The notes under the pieces: generated by a model
Told to the model about the DNA's origin: nothing
Database searches by the model: none
What the model saw: the letters and a program-made list of their open reading frames with translations, nothing else
In this document: positions 26,041 to 35,197 of the stretch, in pieces
How positions within the stretch are numbered: position 1 is the stretch's first letter
How the letters are laid out: each line of letters begins with the position of its first letter
Translations under genes and position numbers: made by a program
Assembly: GCA_947259215.1 (NCBI GenBank)
Contig: CAMYLJ010000027.1
Location: 35,488-99,487, forward strand
Source: an uncultured delta proteobacterium
GTDB lineage: Bacteria; Myxococcota_A; UBA9160; JAFDET01
Direction: 5' to 3'
DNA: 64,000 nt

Positions 26041-26841
26041 ATGGAGCCCACCGTCAAGCCCTGGATGACCGGCGACCCCGTATCCGTGGAGCCGGACGCC
26101 TCCGCGCTCGAGGCTCTCGATCTGATGGTCGATCGCGGCATCCGCCACCTGCCGGTGCTCGACGCGCAGCGCCGCGTGGTCGGCGTGCTGGCGGTGGACG
26201 ACCTGCGGGCGGCGCTTCCCATGTCCGTCCACACGCGCGAGCCCCTGCCCGCCGCCGATCGCGACGTAGCCCGCGAGTGGCGGGTTGGCGACATCATGAC
26301 CCACGCCCCGGAGACGATCGGCGAGGATGCGAGCCTGGCGGAAGCGGCCGAGCGCATGGCCGACGCGCACATCGGATGCCTCCCGGTCGTCGACGCGAGC
26401 GACCGGCTGGCCGCCATCCTGACCGAGACGGACCTCCTGCACGCGCTCGCCACGGCCCTCTGGTCCGAGCGCGTGCGCGGGCCGCGAGACGCGACCCCCC
26501 TGGTGGATCTCGTGATCGCGCTCCAGCGCGAGCGGGATCGTCTGCGCGAGCGCGTCGCCGAGGACCGCCGCGCGGAGGACGCCCTCGGACGCGAGCTGCA
26601 CGAGGTGCCCCTCGACCTCGCCGAGCGCGGGACGGACGAGAGCGAGATCCAACGCATCGAAGCGCTCTACGTCCTGACCCGCCGGCGCCTCGAAGCCATC
26701 GAGCGCGCGTTGGAGCGCGCCGAAGCCGGGTGCCTCGACGTGTGCGAGCGTTGCGGGGGCACGATCGCACTCACGCGGCTGCGCGCGCTCCCGGGCGCCA
26801 GCCTGTGCGTCGGCTGCGCCCGCAGCGGGGAGGAGACATGA
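26041..26841 (+). CDS. CBS-pair protein with C-terminal DksA/TraR-type zinc finger
   Basis: 266 residues. Two CBS motifs occupy residues 1-135 (TGDPVSVEPDASALEALDLM... HLPVLDAQRRVVGVL; MTHAPETIGEDASLAEAAERM... CLPVVDASDRLAAIL), which bind adenine nucleotides. A charged helical stretch of about 70 residues with the look of a coiled coil follows, ending in a zinc finger CERCGG...CVGC like that of DksA/TraR proteins, which insert a coiled coil into the RNA polymerase secondary channel. The combination suggests a regulator that senses energy charge (inference). It is coupled by ATGA to the next gene. Confidence 0.83.
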   Translation: MEPTVKPWMTGDPVSVEPDASALEALDLMVDRGIRHLPVLDAQRRVVGVLAVDDLRAALPMSVHTREPLPAADRDVAREWRVGDIMTHAPETIGEDASLAEAAERMADAHIGCLPVVDASDRLAAILTETDLLHALATALWSERVRGPRDATPLVDLVIALQRERDRLRERVAEDRRAEDALGRELHEVPLDLAERGTDESEIQRIEALYVLTRRRLEAIERALERAEAGCLDVCERCGGTIALTRLRALPGASLCVGCARSGEET

Positions 26842-27332
26842 ACGAGAGAGCTCGCCCGGGGCAGCCCCGACGCCGCGACCGCCTGGTGCAGCCCCACGAC
26901 CACGACCCGTACCGGCCCAAGGGAAAGCTCTCCGACCCGACGGGCTGCCCGACCTGCGGTGCCGCCTTCCGCGAGGGCCGTTGGACCTGGCGCACCGCGC
27001 CGGCGGGCTCTCCCGAGGCGGTATGCCCGGCCTGCCGCCGCATCCAGGACGACTACCCGGCGGGCTACCTCCGCCTGGAGGGCGACTTCCTGGGCGAGCA
27101 CGAGGCGGACCTGCGCGGCCTGATCGAGCACGTGGAGGAGCGGGAGCGTCGCGAGCACCCGCTGAAGCGCGTGATGGCGATCCGGGAGGAGGAGGGAGGA
27201 CTCCTCGTGACCACCACCGACGCGCAGCTCGCCCACGCGATCGCCAGCGCCCTGCACAAGGCCTACCGGGGCGACCTCGAGAGCCGCTGGGCCGACGACG
27301 AGAACCTGCTGCGCGCCACCTGGCGCCGCTGA
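26838..27332 (+). CDS. BCAM0308-like zinc-ribbon protein
   Basis: 164 residues. A basic N-terminus carries the motif DHDPYRPKGKL, followed by CPTCGAAFREGRW and CPACRRIQDDYPAGY, a four-cysteine zinc site. The C-terminal half is an alpha/beta region (EGGLLVTTTDAQLAHAIASALHKAYRG) resembling ribosome-binding NMD3-like or nucleic-acid-binding folds. The layout matches proteins annotated as BCAM0308 family, which have no firm function. The ATG overlaps the CBS-zinc finger gene, and the Shine-Dalgarno sequence is strong (GGGGAGGAG). Confidence 0.78.
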   Translation: MNERARPGQPRRRDRLVQPHDHDPYRPKGKLSDPTGCPTCGAAFREGRWTWRTAPAGSPEAVCPACRRIQDDYPAGYLRLEGDFLGEHEADLRGLIEHVEERERREHPLKRVMAIREEEGGLLVTTTDAQLAHAIASALHKAYRGDLESRWADDENLLRATWRR

Positions 27333-27362
27333 CCCGCGCCCATCACGACGTCCGCGACGCCC

Positions 27363-28754
27363 GTGACTCCGATCCTGCGCTTCCTCGGCGCGACCGGCAC
27401 CGTGACCGGCAGCCGCTTCCTGCTGGAGACCGACCGCGCGCGGGTGCTGCTCGAGTGCGGGCTCTTCCAGGGCCTGAAGGAGCTGCGCCTGCGCAACTGG
27501 GCGCCCCTCCCCGTCGAGGCGTCCTCGATCGACGCCGTGGTGCTGAGTCACGCGCACCTCGACCATGCCGGCTACCTGCCCTCGCTGGTGAAGCAGGGCT
27601 TCGCCGGCCCGGTCTTCACCACGCCGCGCACCGCGGACCTCTGTCGCATCCTGCTGCCCGACAGCGGCCGCATCCAGGAGGAGGACGCCGCGTACGCCAA
27701 CCGGCGCGGCTTCTCCAAGCACACGCCCGCCCTCCCCCTCTACAGCGAGGAGGACGCCGAGCGCGCCCTGGGGCGGATCCGGCACGCGGGCGCCGAGCCG
27801 CAGGAGGTCGCGCCGGGCGTGCGGGTGGGCTTCCGGAACGCCGGCCACATCCTCGGGTCCGCGTCGCTCCACGTGAGCTTCGACGACGGCGAGGCCGGCG
27901 ATCTCCTCTTGAGCGGGGACCTCGGACGCCCGCGGCACCCGGTGCTCGAGCCGCCCGAGCCTCCGCCCGCCGTGCGCACGCTGCTGATCGAGTCCACCTA
28001 CGGAGACCGCTGCCACGACGACAGCGCCGCGCTCGCGGCGTTCGTGGAGGCGATCGTGCGCACCGCGGCGCGCGGCGGTCTCGTCCTGATCCCGGCCTTC
28101 GCCGTCGACCGCACGGAGGTCGTGCTCTACCACCTGCGCCAGCTCACCGCCGAAGGCAAGATCCCGGAGCTTCCCGTCTACGTGGACAGCCCCATGGCGC
28201 TGGCGGCGCTGCGCGTCTACCGGGAGGCCGTCGCGGCGGGCGAGCCCGAGATCCGCTCCGAGCTGCGCGGCCACCCCGAGCCGTTCGATCCCGGCGGACT
28301 GGTCGAGGCCCGCGCCGTCGAGGACTCCAAGGCCATCCACGACGCCGCCCTGCCGGCCATCGTGGTCTCGGCCTCGGGCATGCTCACCGGCGGGCGTGTC
28401 CTGCACCACCTGGCGCGGCGCCTGCCCGACCCCACCACGACCGTCATCCTGGTGGGCTTCCAGGCGGAAGGCACCCGAGGCCGGCGGCTGCTCGAGGGCG
28501 CCGAGACCATCAAGCTGCTCGGGCGCTACGTGCCCGTGCGCGCCGACGTGGTGGAGGCGCCGGTCTTCTCGGTCCATGCGGACGCGGCCGAGCTCGCCGC
28601 CTGGGTGGCCAGCGCGCCTCGCCCGCCGGACACCACCTACGTGGTGCACGGCGAGAAGGCCGCCGCCGCAGCCCTGCGCGACCGCCTGGCGTCCGGCGCC
28701 TCGGCGGGGAACGTGGTCGTGCCGAGCCCGGGCGAACGGGTACGCCTCGACTGA
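27363..28754 (+). CDS. Metallo-beta-lactamase/beta-CASP RNase-like hydrolase
   Basis: 463 residues. VLSHAHLDHAGYLP is the HxHxDH zinc motif; NAGHILGSA, LLLSGDLGRPRHP, IESTYGDRCH and the beta-CASP motifs VSASGMLTGGR and FSVHADAAELAAWV follow. This is the RNA-specificity exonuclease family found in bacteria and archaea (YSH1/CPSF-like). Expected activity is phosphodiester hydrolysis of RNA. GTG start 30 bases after the BCAM0308-like gene, so it probably shares the transcript of the two regulator genes before it. Confidence 0.9.
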   Translation: MTPILRFLGATGTVTGSRFLLETDRARVLLECGLFQGLKELRLRNWAPLPVEASSIDAVVLSHAHLDHAGYLPSLVKQGFAGPVFTTPRTADLCRILLPDSGRIQEEDAAYANRRGFSKHTPALPLYSEEDAERALGRIRHAGAEPQEVAPGVRVGFRNAGHILGSASLHVSFDDGEAGDLLLSGDLGRPRHPVLEPPEPPPAVRTLLIESTYGDRCHDDSAALAAFVEAIVRTAARGGLVLIPAFAVDRTEVVLYHLRQLTAEGKIPELPVYVDSPMALAALRVYREAVAAGEPEIRSELRGHPEPFDPGGLVEARAVEDSKAIHDAALPAIVVSASGMLTGGRVLHHLARRLPDPTTTVILVGFQAEGTRGRRLLEGAETIKLLGRYVPVRADVVEAPVFSVHADAAELAAWVASAPRPPDTTYVVHGEKAAAAALRDRLASGASAGNVVVPSPGERVRLD

Positions 28755-28786
28755 ACCCGCCACGCCCGTGTGGGGCCTCGTCGCGC

Positions 28787-29236
28787 CTAGGCCGCCTCCG
28801 GCGCAGGAACGCTCAGCACGGGACAGGGTGCAATCCGGTGCGTGCGCTCGGCCACGCTGCCCAGGAGCAGGTGCTTCAGGCCCGTGTGCCCGCGCGTTCC
28901 CATCACGATCAGGTCGGCGCCGAGCCGCTCGGCCTCGTCGGCGATGCGGCGCGCCGGGTCGCCCTCGCGCAGGTGGGACTCGCCCCTCAGTCCGGCGGCC
29001 CGCAGCTCCGCGAGGATGGGCTCGAGCTTGCGGTGTGCCTCCTGCTGGAACTCGCGGATCAGGGGCTCGGGGAGCTTCAGCTCGTAGGGCGAGAGCAACT
29101 CCAGGCGCCGGGGCAGGACGTGCACCACGTGCACCTCGGCTCCGAACGCCTGGGCGACCTCTAGCGCGGCCGCCAGGGCGGCCCCGGCCGGCTGCGAGAA
29201 GTCGTGCGCCAGCAGGACCTTCGCGAGAGCGCTCAT
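28787..29236 (-). CDS. Universal stress protein A family
   Basis: 149 residues, single Usp domain. The first strand KVLLAHDFSQPA and the ATP-binding loop MGTRGHTGLKHLLLGSVAER (G-2x-G-9x-G-S) are present, so this is the ATP-binding subgroup. Cytoplasmic dimer by family knowledge. The ATG overlaps the stop of the dimethylformamidase-like gene (ATGA); it is the second gene of that two-gene operon. Confidence 0.93.
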   Translation of the reverse strand: MSALAKVLLAHDFSQPAGAALAAALEVAQAFGAEVHVVHVLPRRLELLSPYELKLPEPLIREFQQEAHRKLEPILAELRAAGLRGESHLREGDPARRIADEAERLGADLIVMGTRGHTGLKHLLLGSVAERTHRIAPCPVLSVPAPEAA

Positions 29237-30732
29237 CTGGGCTCGTCCGAGTACCGCGGTCTCGCCATCGGAACCTCCGCCTGGGCGTCGAGGAAGCGGT
29301 CGATCACGTTGCGCGTGATGCGCGAGACGGCCGGATCCTCCAGGCCAAAGGCCCAGTCGGTGCAGCCGGTGGTGAAGACGGCGCCGCGGCCGCGCTCGAA
29401 GCTTCCCATCACCGCGGTGCCGTGGGCGAACTTCTCGCGGTTCTCGGGCGTGTCCGCTCCCCCGAGGCGCTCGGCCACCCAGTTGAGCTCGCCGACCCCG
29501 ACGAGCGGCAACGCGGCCGGCCGCTCGGCGGTCTCCCACAGGTGCGCCGGCGCGGTCGCCAGGACCTGGAAGGTCTTCGGTGTCCCGTCCGCGCCGGTCG
29601 GCACCGGCAGGCCGTCCGCGAGCTGAAGCTCGCAGCCGTCGCACTCGTAGCCGACCACGACCGGCCCGGCGCCGACGACGTCCCCCGCCCACAGGCCGAG
29701 GCCCTCGAAGGCCCAGTGGCCGGGACGCCAGACCGTGTAGCCCCCCGTGCCCTGGGGCGCGTTCTCCAGGTGCGCGTAGCCGCCGCGGGTGAAGCTCACG
29801 CCGGTCAGCTGGTTCTCGGGCCGGCCCACCGCGGGATCGGACCACATGCTGGAGAGCTCGTGGCGACGCCCGGAGCTCCAGGCGGGATCCGCCTCGATGT
29901 CCATCTTGTACGCGACCTGCCGGCGGTGGTCGTCCTCGTAGCGGATCTGCCAGAAGGCGGTGTTCCCGGAGAAGAAGGCGGCGCGACCGCCGGCGTCCAC
30001 GAATCCCTCCACCGCATCGCGCATGCCCGCCGACCAGTACTCGTCGTGCCCGACGCTCAGGTAGAGGCGGTAGGGGTCGAGCAGCCCGGGGACGGTCTCG
30101 AGGTCGCTGCTGACGGCGTAGTCGAGCGCCAGGCCCTGCCCCTCCGCCCAGCGCACGAACAGGTGCTCCCACGCCGACCAGCCCGCCGACACGGTCCAGA
30201 GCGAGTAGCCCTCCCCCAGGTAGGCGGCGATCTCGCGCGGCTCGAGCTCGCCCACCCGGGCGGCGCGCAGGCGCAAGGGATCCGGGCGTGCCAGGAAGCC
30301 CTTGGGGAGCGGTCGCTCCAGGGACGAGGTGTGTCCCCCCGTGTAGTAGCTGGGACCGCCCCAGTCGTTGTAGGCCGCCCAGGTGGACGTCGAGAGCACC
30401 AGCAGGGAACGCCCCGGCTGCGCCGCCCGGACCACGAAGAAGGCGTCCGCGCGCTCGCCTCCCTCGGCGGTCAGGCGCACCAGGTAGAAGCCGGACCGCC
30501 ACGACGCAGGCACGTCGATCGTGGCCGCGCGGGGCCAGCGGCAGCCGCGCTCCGCCGCGTCGTCCGGCAGCGGATGCTCGACGCCCCCGAGCCCCTCCGC
30601 CGACCAGACGGGCTCCTCGTGCAGGCCCTGGCGCACGACCTCTACGTCGAAACGCCCGGCAGCAGTGGAGCAGAAGAGCGCGACGCTCTCGCTCACCGCG
30701 ACGCTCTGGGGCCAGCAGTAGCCCGCGATCAT
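29233..30732 (-). CDS. N,N-dimethylformamidase beta-subunit-like protein
   Basis: 499 residues. The sequence STSTWAAYNDWGGPSYY, LYLSVGHDEYWSAGMRDAVEGFVDAGGRAAFFSGNTA and the Trp-rich segment around GHWAFEGLGLW follow the large subunit of dimethylformamidase, an iron amidohydrolase with a class-I-glutamine-amidotransferase-like core. The candidate metal ligands (HDE, Tyr) are present. No small-subunit gene is adjacent, so the true substrate may differ. The ATG at 30732 has GGAGG five bases upstream, a better start than the one 18 codons earlier. Confidence 0.75.
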   Translation of the reverse strand: MIAGYCWPQSVAVSESVALFCSTAAGRFDVEVVRQGLHEEPVWSAEGLGGVEHPLPDDAAERGCRWPRAATIDVPASWRSGFYLVRLTAEGGERADAFFVVRAAQPGRSLLVLSTSTWAAYNDWGGPSYYTGGHTSSLERPLPKGFLARPDPLRLRAARVGELEPREIAAYLGEGYSLWTVSAGWSAWEHLFVRWAEGQGLALDYAVSSDLETVPGLLDPYRLYLSVGHDEYWSAGMRDAVEGFVDAGGRAAFFSGNTAFWQIRYEDDHRRQVAYKMDIEADPAWSSGRRHELSSMWSDPAVGRPENQLTGVSFTRGGYAHLENAPQGTGGYTVWRPGHWAFEGLGLWAGDVVGAGPVVVGYECDGCELQLADGLPVPTGADGTPKTFQVLATAPAHLWETAERPAALPLVGVGELNWVAERLGGADTPENREKFAHGTAVMGSFERGRGAVFTTGCTDWAFGLEDPAVSRITRNVIDRFLDAQAEVPMARPRYSDEPR

Positions 30733-30871
30733 CGCTCCTCCGCCAGCCCTCCCCTGCGCCGGCCGGGAGCAGGGACGTCTCGCCATCCTACCACGGCGAT
30801 CCGCGGCGCAATTCGCTGGAGTGCCCGTGAGGCCTCAGGTAGGCTCGACGCTCGGCATGCAGGAGGAGCCC

Positions 30872-32176
30872 ATGGCGACCTCGACGGAATCGGGCGCTCT
30901 CGGCCGGCAGACGAGGCCGCACGACGCCGCCGCCCGGCGGGGTGGCAGCCCGGCGGTCGCCTCGCGGCTGCGCGCCATGGTGCGCGACACGCTCGCGGAC
31001 TTCCCGTGGCCGGTGCGCTTCAGCGACTGGACGGGCGAGAGCGTCGAGATCCACGGGACCGAGACCCACTGGAGCGGCAGGCCGCTCGACATCCGCGTGC
31101 ACACCGAAGCCGCGGCGCGCAGGCTTCTTCGCTACGACATCCTGGGCTTCCTCGAGAAGTACCTGGAGGGAGCCGTCGATTTCGAGGGCAACCTCTACCT
31201 GATCTCGGACGTGCGCCGCTTCGCCCGCTTCCGGCTGAAGGCGCTCCAGGCCATTCCGCATCTGCTCGTCAGCGGCGCCTTCCAGAACGCGTCCCGGGCC
31301 TCCGTCAACGTGAAGAGCCACTACGACATCCCCCAGGAGGCACTCAACGTCTACCTGGATCGGGTCTACATGTCCTATTCCTGCGGCATGTTCGAGCATC
31401 CCGACCGCCTCGATCTCGACGACGTGCTGACGATCGGGCGCGGGCGCGAGGACGACTTCGACAGCCTCGAGAAGGCCCAGTGGCGGAAGTTCCAGGACGC
31501 CGTGGACTTCATCGCGCCGCGCGAGGGCGAGTCGCTGCTCGACGTCGGCTGCGGCTACGGCGGTCAGCTCCAGGTCGCCCTGGAGAGCCATCCCTTCGGA
31601 AGGGTCGTCGGCTGGACGCACTCGGCCAACCAGGCGCGCCAGGGCCAGCAGCGGCTCGCCGGCTTCGAGCAGGAACGCTGGGAGCTCAACGAGGGCGACT
31701 ATCGCCAGGACGACCGGGTCTTCGACCACATCACCTCGACCGGCATGGTGAGCCACGTCGGTCCCCGGGGTCTGGTGCCGTACGTGCGCCAGGTCCGTCG
31801 ACGGATCAAGCCGGGGGGGCGCTACCTGCACCACGCCTTGATGACGGCCTACAACCGCGCTCCCCTCGATCTCCAGCTTGGCCCGGTCTTCCACAAGAAG
31901 TACGTCTGGCCCGGATTCCACTGGTTCACGGTCGGCCAGCACGTGCGCGCCCTGGAGAAGAACGGCTTCCAGGTGCAGCGCATGACGAATCTCTCCCGTC
32001 ACTACGCCAAGACCACGGCCGCGTGGTACGAGCGGCTGATGTCCCGCCGGGAGGAGATGGTGGAGAACCTGGGAGAGCCGACGGTGCGCGCCTGGCAGGT
32101 CTTCCTGGCCGGCATCACCGGCGCCTACCTGAACCGCGGCGTCCACGTCTACCGCCTGTACTGCGACGCGGTCTAG
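30872..32176 (+). CDS. Cyclopropane-fatty-acid synthase-like SAM methyltransferase
   Basis: 434 residues. The SAM-binding LLDVGCGYGGQL near residue 225, the family motif VNVKSHYDIPQEALNVYLD..YMSYSCGMFEH and the C-terminal AKTTAAWYERL match the CFA synthase/mycolic-acid methyltransferase group, which methylenates unsaturated acyl chains in phospholipids. The N-terminal about 150 residues form the lipid-binding domain of the family. AGGAGGAG sits immediately upstream of the ATG. A TAGGCT at 30840-30845 could be its -10 element. Confidence 0.87.
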   Translation: MATSTESGALGRQTRPHDAAARRGGSPAVASRLRAMVRDTLADFPWPVRFSDWTGESVEIHGTETHWSGRPLDIRVHTEAAARRLLRYDILGFLEKYLEGAVDFEGNLYLISDVRRFARFRLKALQAIPHLLVSGAFQNASRASVNVKSHYDIPQEALNVYLDRVYMSYSCGMFEHPDRLDLDDVLTIGRGREDDFDSLEKAQWRKFQDAVDFIAPREGESLLDVGCGYGGQLQVALESHPFGRVVGWTHSANQARQGQQRLAGFEQERWELNEGDYRQDDRVFDHITSTGMVSHVGPRGLVPYVRQVRRRIKPGGRYLHHALMTAYNRAPLDLQLGPVFHKKYVWPGFHWFTVGQHVRALEKNGFQVQRMTNLSRHYAKTTAAWYERLMSRREEMVENLGEPTVRAWQVFLAGITGAYLNRGVHVYRLYCDAV

Positions 32177-32198
32177 GGGCGAGCTCCCGCCTCGAGCG

Positions 32199-32954
32199 TC
32201 ACCCGCGCAGCACGTGATAGATCGTCACGGGCTCGTCGGCGCCCTCCAGGGCGTGCTCGCCCAGGTCGCGCATGACGAACAGACCCTGGACCAGGCTCCT
32301 GGTGGAGCCGCTGATCACCACGCCGTTCTCGGGGGCCGCACCCTGGAGCCGGGCAGCCAGGTTGACGCTCTCGCCTACGGCCAGCGGCTCGCGACGCCCG
32401 CCGCTTCCCATCTCGCCCACCACCGCCATGCCGCGGTGGATCCCCACCCGCGCCGAGATCCCTTCGCCGAGGCGGCGCTGGAACTCGGGCGAGAGCGCGC
32501 GCAGCTCCTCGACGATCGCGAGTCCGGCCCGGATGGAGCGCTCGGCCGAGTCCTCCTGGGCCTGGGGAAAGCCGAAGTAGGCCAGGATGCCGTCGCCCAG
32601 AAGCTGCGCCACGCGGCCTTCGAAGCGGTACACGGCGCGGGTGCAGGCGGTCTGGTAGGCGCGCACCAGCTCCTGGAAGTCCTCCGCGTCCAACCGGTTC
32701 GCGATCTCGGTGGAAGCGACCATGTCGCAGAAGAGGACGCTCAGGTCGCGCCGCCCTCCCCGGACGGCCAGCCGCCCGGCCTCCCCTGCCGCGCCGGACG
32801 CAGCCTCCTGGCGCGCCCCGCACGAGCGACAGAACCGGGCGCCGGGGGTGACGTCGCTGCCACAGCGGTGGCACCAGGCTCGCTGCTCTCCGCCGCACTC
32901 CTCGCAGAAGCGGGAGTCGGGCGGGTTGTCGCGATCGCACCCCTCACAACGCAA
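32199..32954 (-). CDS. Class III adenylate/guanylate cyclase with N-terminal double zinc ribbon
   Basis: 251 residues from the TTG at 32954, which has GGGAGAAGGG just upstream. Two zinc ribbons come first (CEGCDRDNPPDSRFCEECG; CHRCGSDVTPGARFCRSCG), then a class III cyclase catalytic domain: LSVLFCDMVAST and LLGDGILAYFGFP give the two metal aspartates, and GESVNLAARLQ the transition-state Asn/Arg. It should make cAMP or cGMP. A longer frame to 33101 exists, but its ATG would overlap the start codon of the divergent AAA gene. The TTG places the first CxxC at residues 3-6, the common arrangement. Confidence 0.8.
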   Translation of the reverse strand: MRCEGCDRDNPPDSRFCEECGGEQRAWCHRCGSDVTPGARFCRSCGARQEAASGAAGEAGRLAVRGGRRDLSVLFCDMVASTEIANRLDAEDFQELVRAYQTACTRAVYRFEGRVAQLLGDGILAYFGFPQAQEDSAERSIRAGLAIVEELRALSPEFQRRLGEGISARVGIHRGMAVVGEMGSGGRREPLAVGESVNLAARLQGAAPENGVVISGSTRSLVQGLFVMRDLGEHALEGADEPVTIYHVLRG

Positions 32955-33099
32955 AGCCGGCCCTTCTCCCTCACCAGCCGCTTCCCCTGATTCGGTAGCT
33001 GAGTTCGCGGCAGGCCTCCGCGGCGCCTTCGGGCAGGCGAAAGTAGGACGAATCAGAGTCGCGGGCTGTTTCCGGGCGGATCCGGCAGACTCCGCGCCC

Positions 33100-33981
33100 A
33101 TGGCTGATCCCAACGAGTTCGAGAAGTTCGGAGGCACCGAGGGCTACATCGCGTCGCCGGCCCTGGTGGACGCCGTCAACGCGGCCATCGCCCTGGAGCG
33201 GCCGCTGCTGCTGAAGGGCGAGCCCGGCACGGGCAAGACCCTGCTGGCCGAGCACGTGGCGGAGGGCATCGGGCTCCCGATCGAGCGCTGGCACATCAAG
33301 TCCACCACCAAGGCCCAGGACGGGCTCTATGTGTACGACACCGTGCAGCGCCTGAACGACGCCCGCTTCGGCGACGGCGACGTGACCGACATCCGGGCCT
33401 ACATCCGGCTCGGGCCCGTCGGCCGCTGCTTCTCCGCGGAGGACCGCCACGTCCTCCTGATCGACGAGGTGGACAAGGCGGACCTCGAGTTCCCGAACGA
33501 CCTGCTGCGCGAGCTGGACGAGATGCGCTTCAGCGTGGTGGAGACCGGAGACGAGGTGGTGGCGCGCCAGCGCCCCGTGGTGATCATCACCTCCAACAAC
33601 GAGAAGGAGCTGCCGGACGCCTTCCTGCGCCGCTGCGTCTTCCACTTCATCGACTTCCCCGAGCGGGAGCTGATGCAGCGGATCGTGGCGGTCCACCACC
33701 CGCACCTGGACGCCCAACTCCTGGATCAGGTGCTGATCAAGTTCTACTGGCTGCGTGAGCAGGACGAGCTGCGCAAGAAGCCCTCCACCTCGGAGCTGAT
33801 CGACTGGATCGCGGTGCTCCTGCGCTCGGGCATGAGCGCCGACGACATCGAGCACCACATCCCCTTCCTCGGCGCGCTGCTCAAGAACGAGCGCGACACC
33901 GAGGCCCTGGACCAGTTCGCCGAGCGCGGCGGCACGTACCCCCGCGAGTGGGGGCAGCTCGGTCCGCGGTACAACAACTAG
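33100..33981 (+). CDS. MoxR-type AAA+ ATPase
   Basis: 293 residues. Walker A GEPGTGKT near residue 36, Walker B VLLIDEVDKAD, sensor 1 VIITSNNEKELPDAFLRRC with arginine finger, and the C-terminal lid all match MoxR AAA+ ATPases, which act as chaperones with VWA proteins to insert cofactors or mature complexes. A VWA gene follows after 4 bases. The start is ATG at 33100, within a CCATGG. Confidence 0.92.
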   Translation: MADPNEFEKFGGTEGYIASPALVDAVNAAIALERPLLLKGEPGTGKTLLAEHVAEGIGLPIERWHIKSTTKAQDGLYVYDTVQRLNDARFGDGDVTDIRAYIRLGPVGRCFSAEDRHVLLIDEVDKADLEFPNDLLRELDEMRFSVVETGDEVVARQRPVVIITSNNEKELPDAFLRRCVFHFIDFPERELMQRIVAVHHPHLDAQLLDQVLIKFYWLREQDELRKKPSTSELIDWIAVLLRSGMSADDIEHHIPFLGALLKNERDTEALDQFAERGGTYPREWGQLGPRYNN

Positions 33982-33985
33982 GCCC

Positions 33986-35179
33986 GTGTTTCTCGACTTC
34001 TTCTACGCGCTGCGGGGCGAAGGCATCTCGGTCGGGCTCCAGGAGTGGCTCGTCCTGATGGACGCCCTCGGCCGCGGCCTGCACGGCTCGAGCCTGGGCC
34101 GCTTCTACAACCTCTCCCGGGCCTGCCTGGTGAAGAGCGAGACCGACTTCGACGCCTTCGACCGGGCCTTCCTGCGTGTCTTCCAGGGCGTGGAGGGCTC
34201 CCTCGACGAGCTGGAGGACGAGATCCTCCAGTGGCTGGAGGACCCGAAGGCCTTCGAGGGACTCAGCGACGAGCAGCGCGCGCAGCTCGAGCACCTGGCC
34301 AGCGACGAGCTGCTCCAGCGCTTCCTGGAGACCCTGGCCGAGCAGACCGAGCGCCACGACGGCGGCGGTCGCTGGGTGGGAACCGGCGGGCACTCGCCCT
34401 ACGGCCACGGCGGCGAGCACCCGACCGGCATCCGCGTGGGCGGCCCGGGCCGGAACCGCTCCGCCATGAAGGTGGCGGAGCAGCGCCGCTACAAGGACTA
34501 CCGCAGCGACCAGACCCTGGACCTGCGCCAGACCAAGGTGGCGCTGCGCCGCTTGCGCAACCTGACCCGCAGCGGGCCCCTCAGCGAGCTCGACCTGGAC
34601 GAGACCGTGGACGAGACCTGCCGCAACGCGGGGGAGATCGAGCTGGTCTTCCGCCCCGAGCGCCGCAACGACGTCCGGCTGCTGCTGCTGATGGACGTGG
34701 GCGGCACCATGGACCCCTACTACGAGCCGGTGAGCCGCCTCCTCAGCGCGCTCCACGAGGAGCGCGGCCTGCGCGAGTTCCGCCCCTACTACTTCCACAA
34801 CTGCCCCTACGACCTGCTGGGAACGAGCGCGCGGCTCTTGCGCCGGGAGGCGCTGCCCACGGCCGAGCTCTTCCGGCGCTTCGACGCGCGCTGGAAGGTG
34901 CTGATCGTGGGTGACGCGGCCATGCACCCGGCCGAGCTGCTCCAGCCGCACGGCAACATCGACCCGCGCGAGATGACGGAGACCCGGGGTCTCGACTGGC
35001 TGCGCCGGATCCAGGACCACTTCGAGCGCACGGTCTGGGTCAACCCCGACGACCCGGACGTGTGGGACCGCAGCCAGACCTGCCAGGTGATCCAGCGCCT
35101 CTTCCCGATGTTCCACCTGAGCCCGGACGGGCTGGCGCTGGCGGTGCAGGCGCTGGTGGGGGCGCGCACGCCCCACTGA
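33986..35179 (+). CDS. VWA-domain protein, MoxR partner (CoxE-like)
   Basis: 397 residues. The N-terminal half is helical and acidic. The VWA domain begins at about residue 225 with LLLLMDVGGTMDPYYEP, a MIDAS variant DxGxT in place of DxSxS, and later has VLIVGDAAMHPAEL. Proteins of this kind pair with MoxR AAA+ ATPases in metal-cofactor assembly (CoxD/CoxE as the example). A GTG start lies 4 bases after the ATPase stop. No cofactor enzyme is next to the pair, so the client is unknown. It converges on trkH. Confidence 0.87.
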   Translation: MFLDFFYALRGEGISVGLQEWLVLMDALGRGLHGSSLGRFYNLSRACLVKSETDFDAFDRAFLRVFQGVEGSLDELEDEILQWLEDPKAFEGLSDEQRAQLEHLASDELLQRFLETLAEQTERHDGGGRWVGTGGHSPYGHGGEHPTGIRVGGPGRNRSAMKVAEQRRYKDYRSDQTLDLRQTKVALRRLRNLTRSGPLSELDLDETVDETCRNAGEIELVFRPERRNDVRLLLLMDVGGTMDPYYEPVSRLLSALHEERGLREFRPYYFHNCPYDLLGTSARLLRREALPTAELFRRFDARWKVLIVGDAAMHPAELLQPHGNIDPREMTETRGLDWLRRIQDHFERTVWVNPDDPDVWDRSQTCQVIQRLFPMFHLSPDGLALAVQALVGARTPH

Positions 35180-35197
35180 GCGGGACTCCGCGCAGGG

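Noticed and set aside
33099..33102. Start codons of the cyclase and MoxR genes on opposite strands within one CCATGG
   Set aside because: A TTG with a good ribosome-binding site at 32954 is a better cyclase start and leaves space for promoters.
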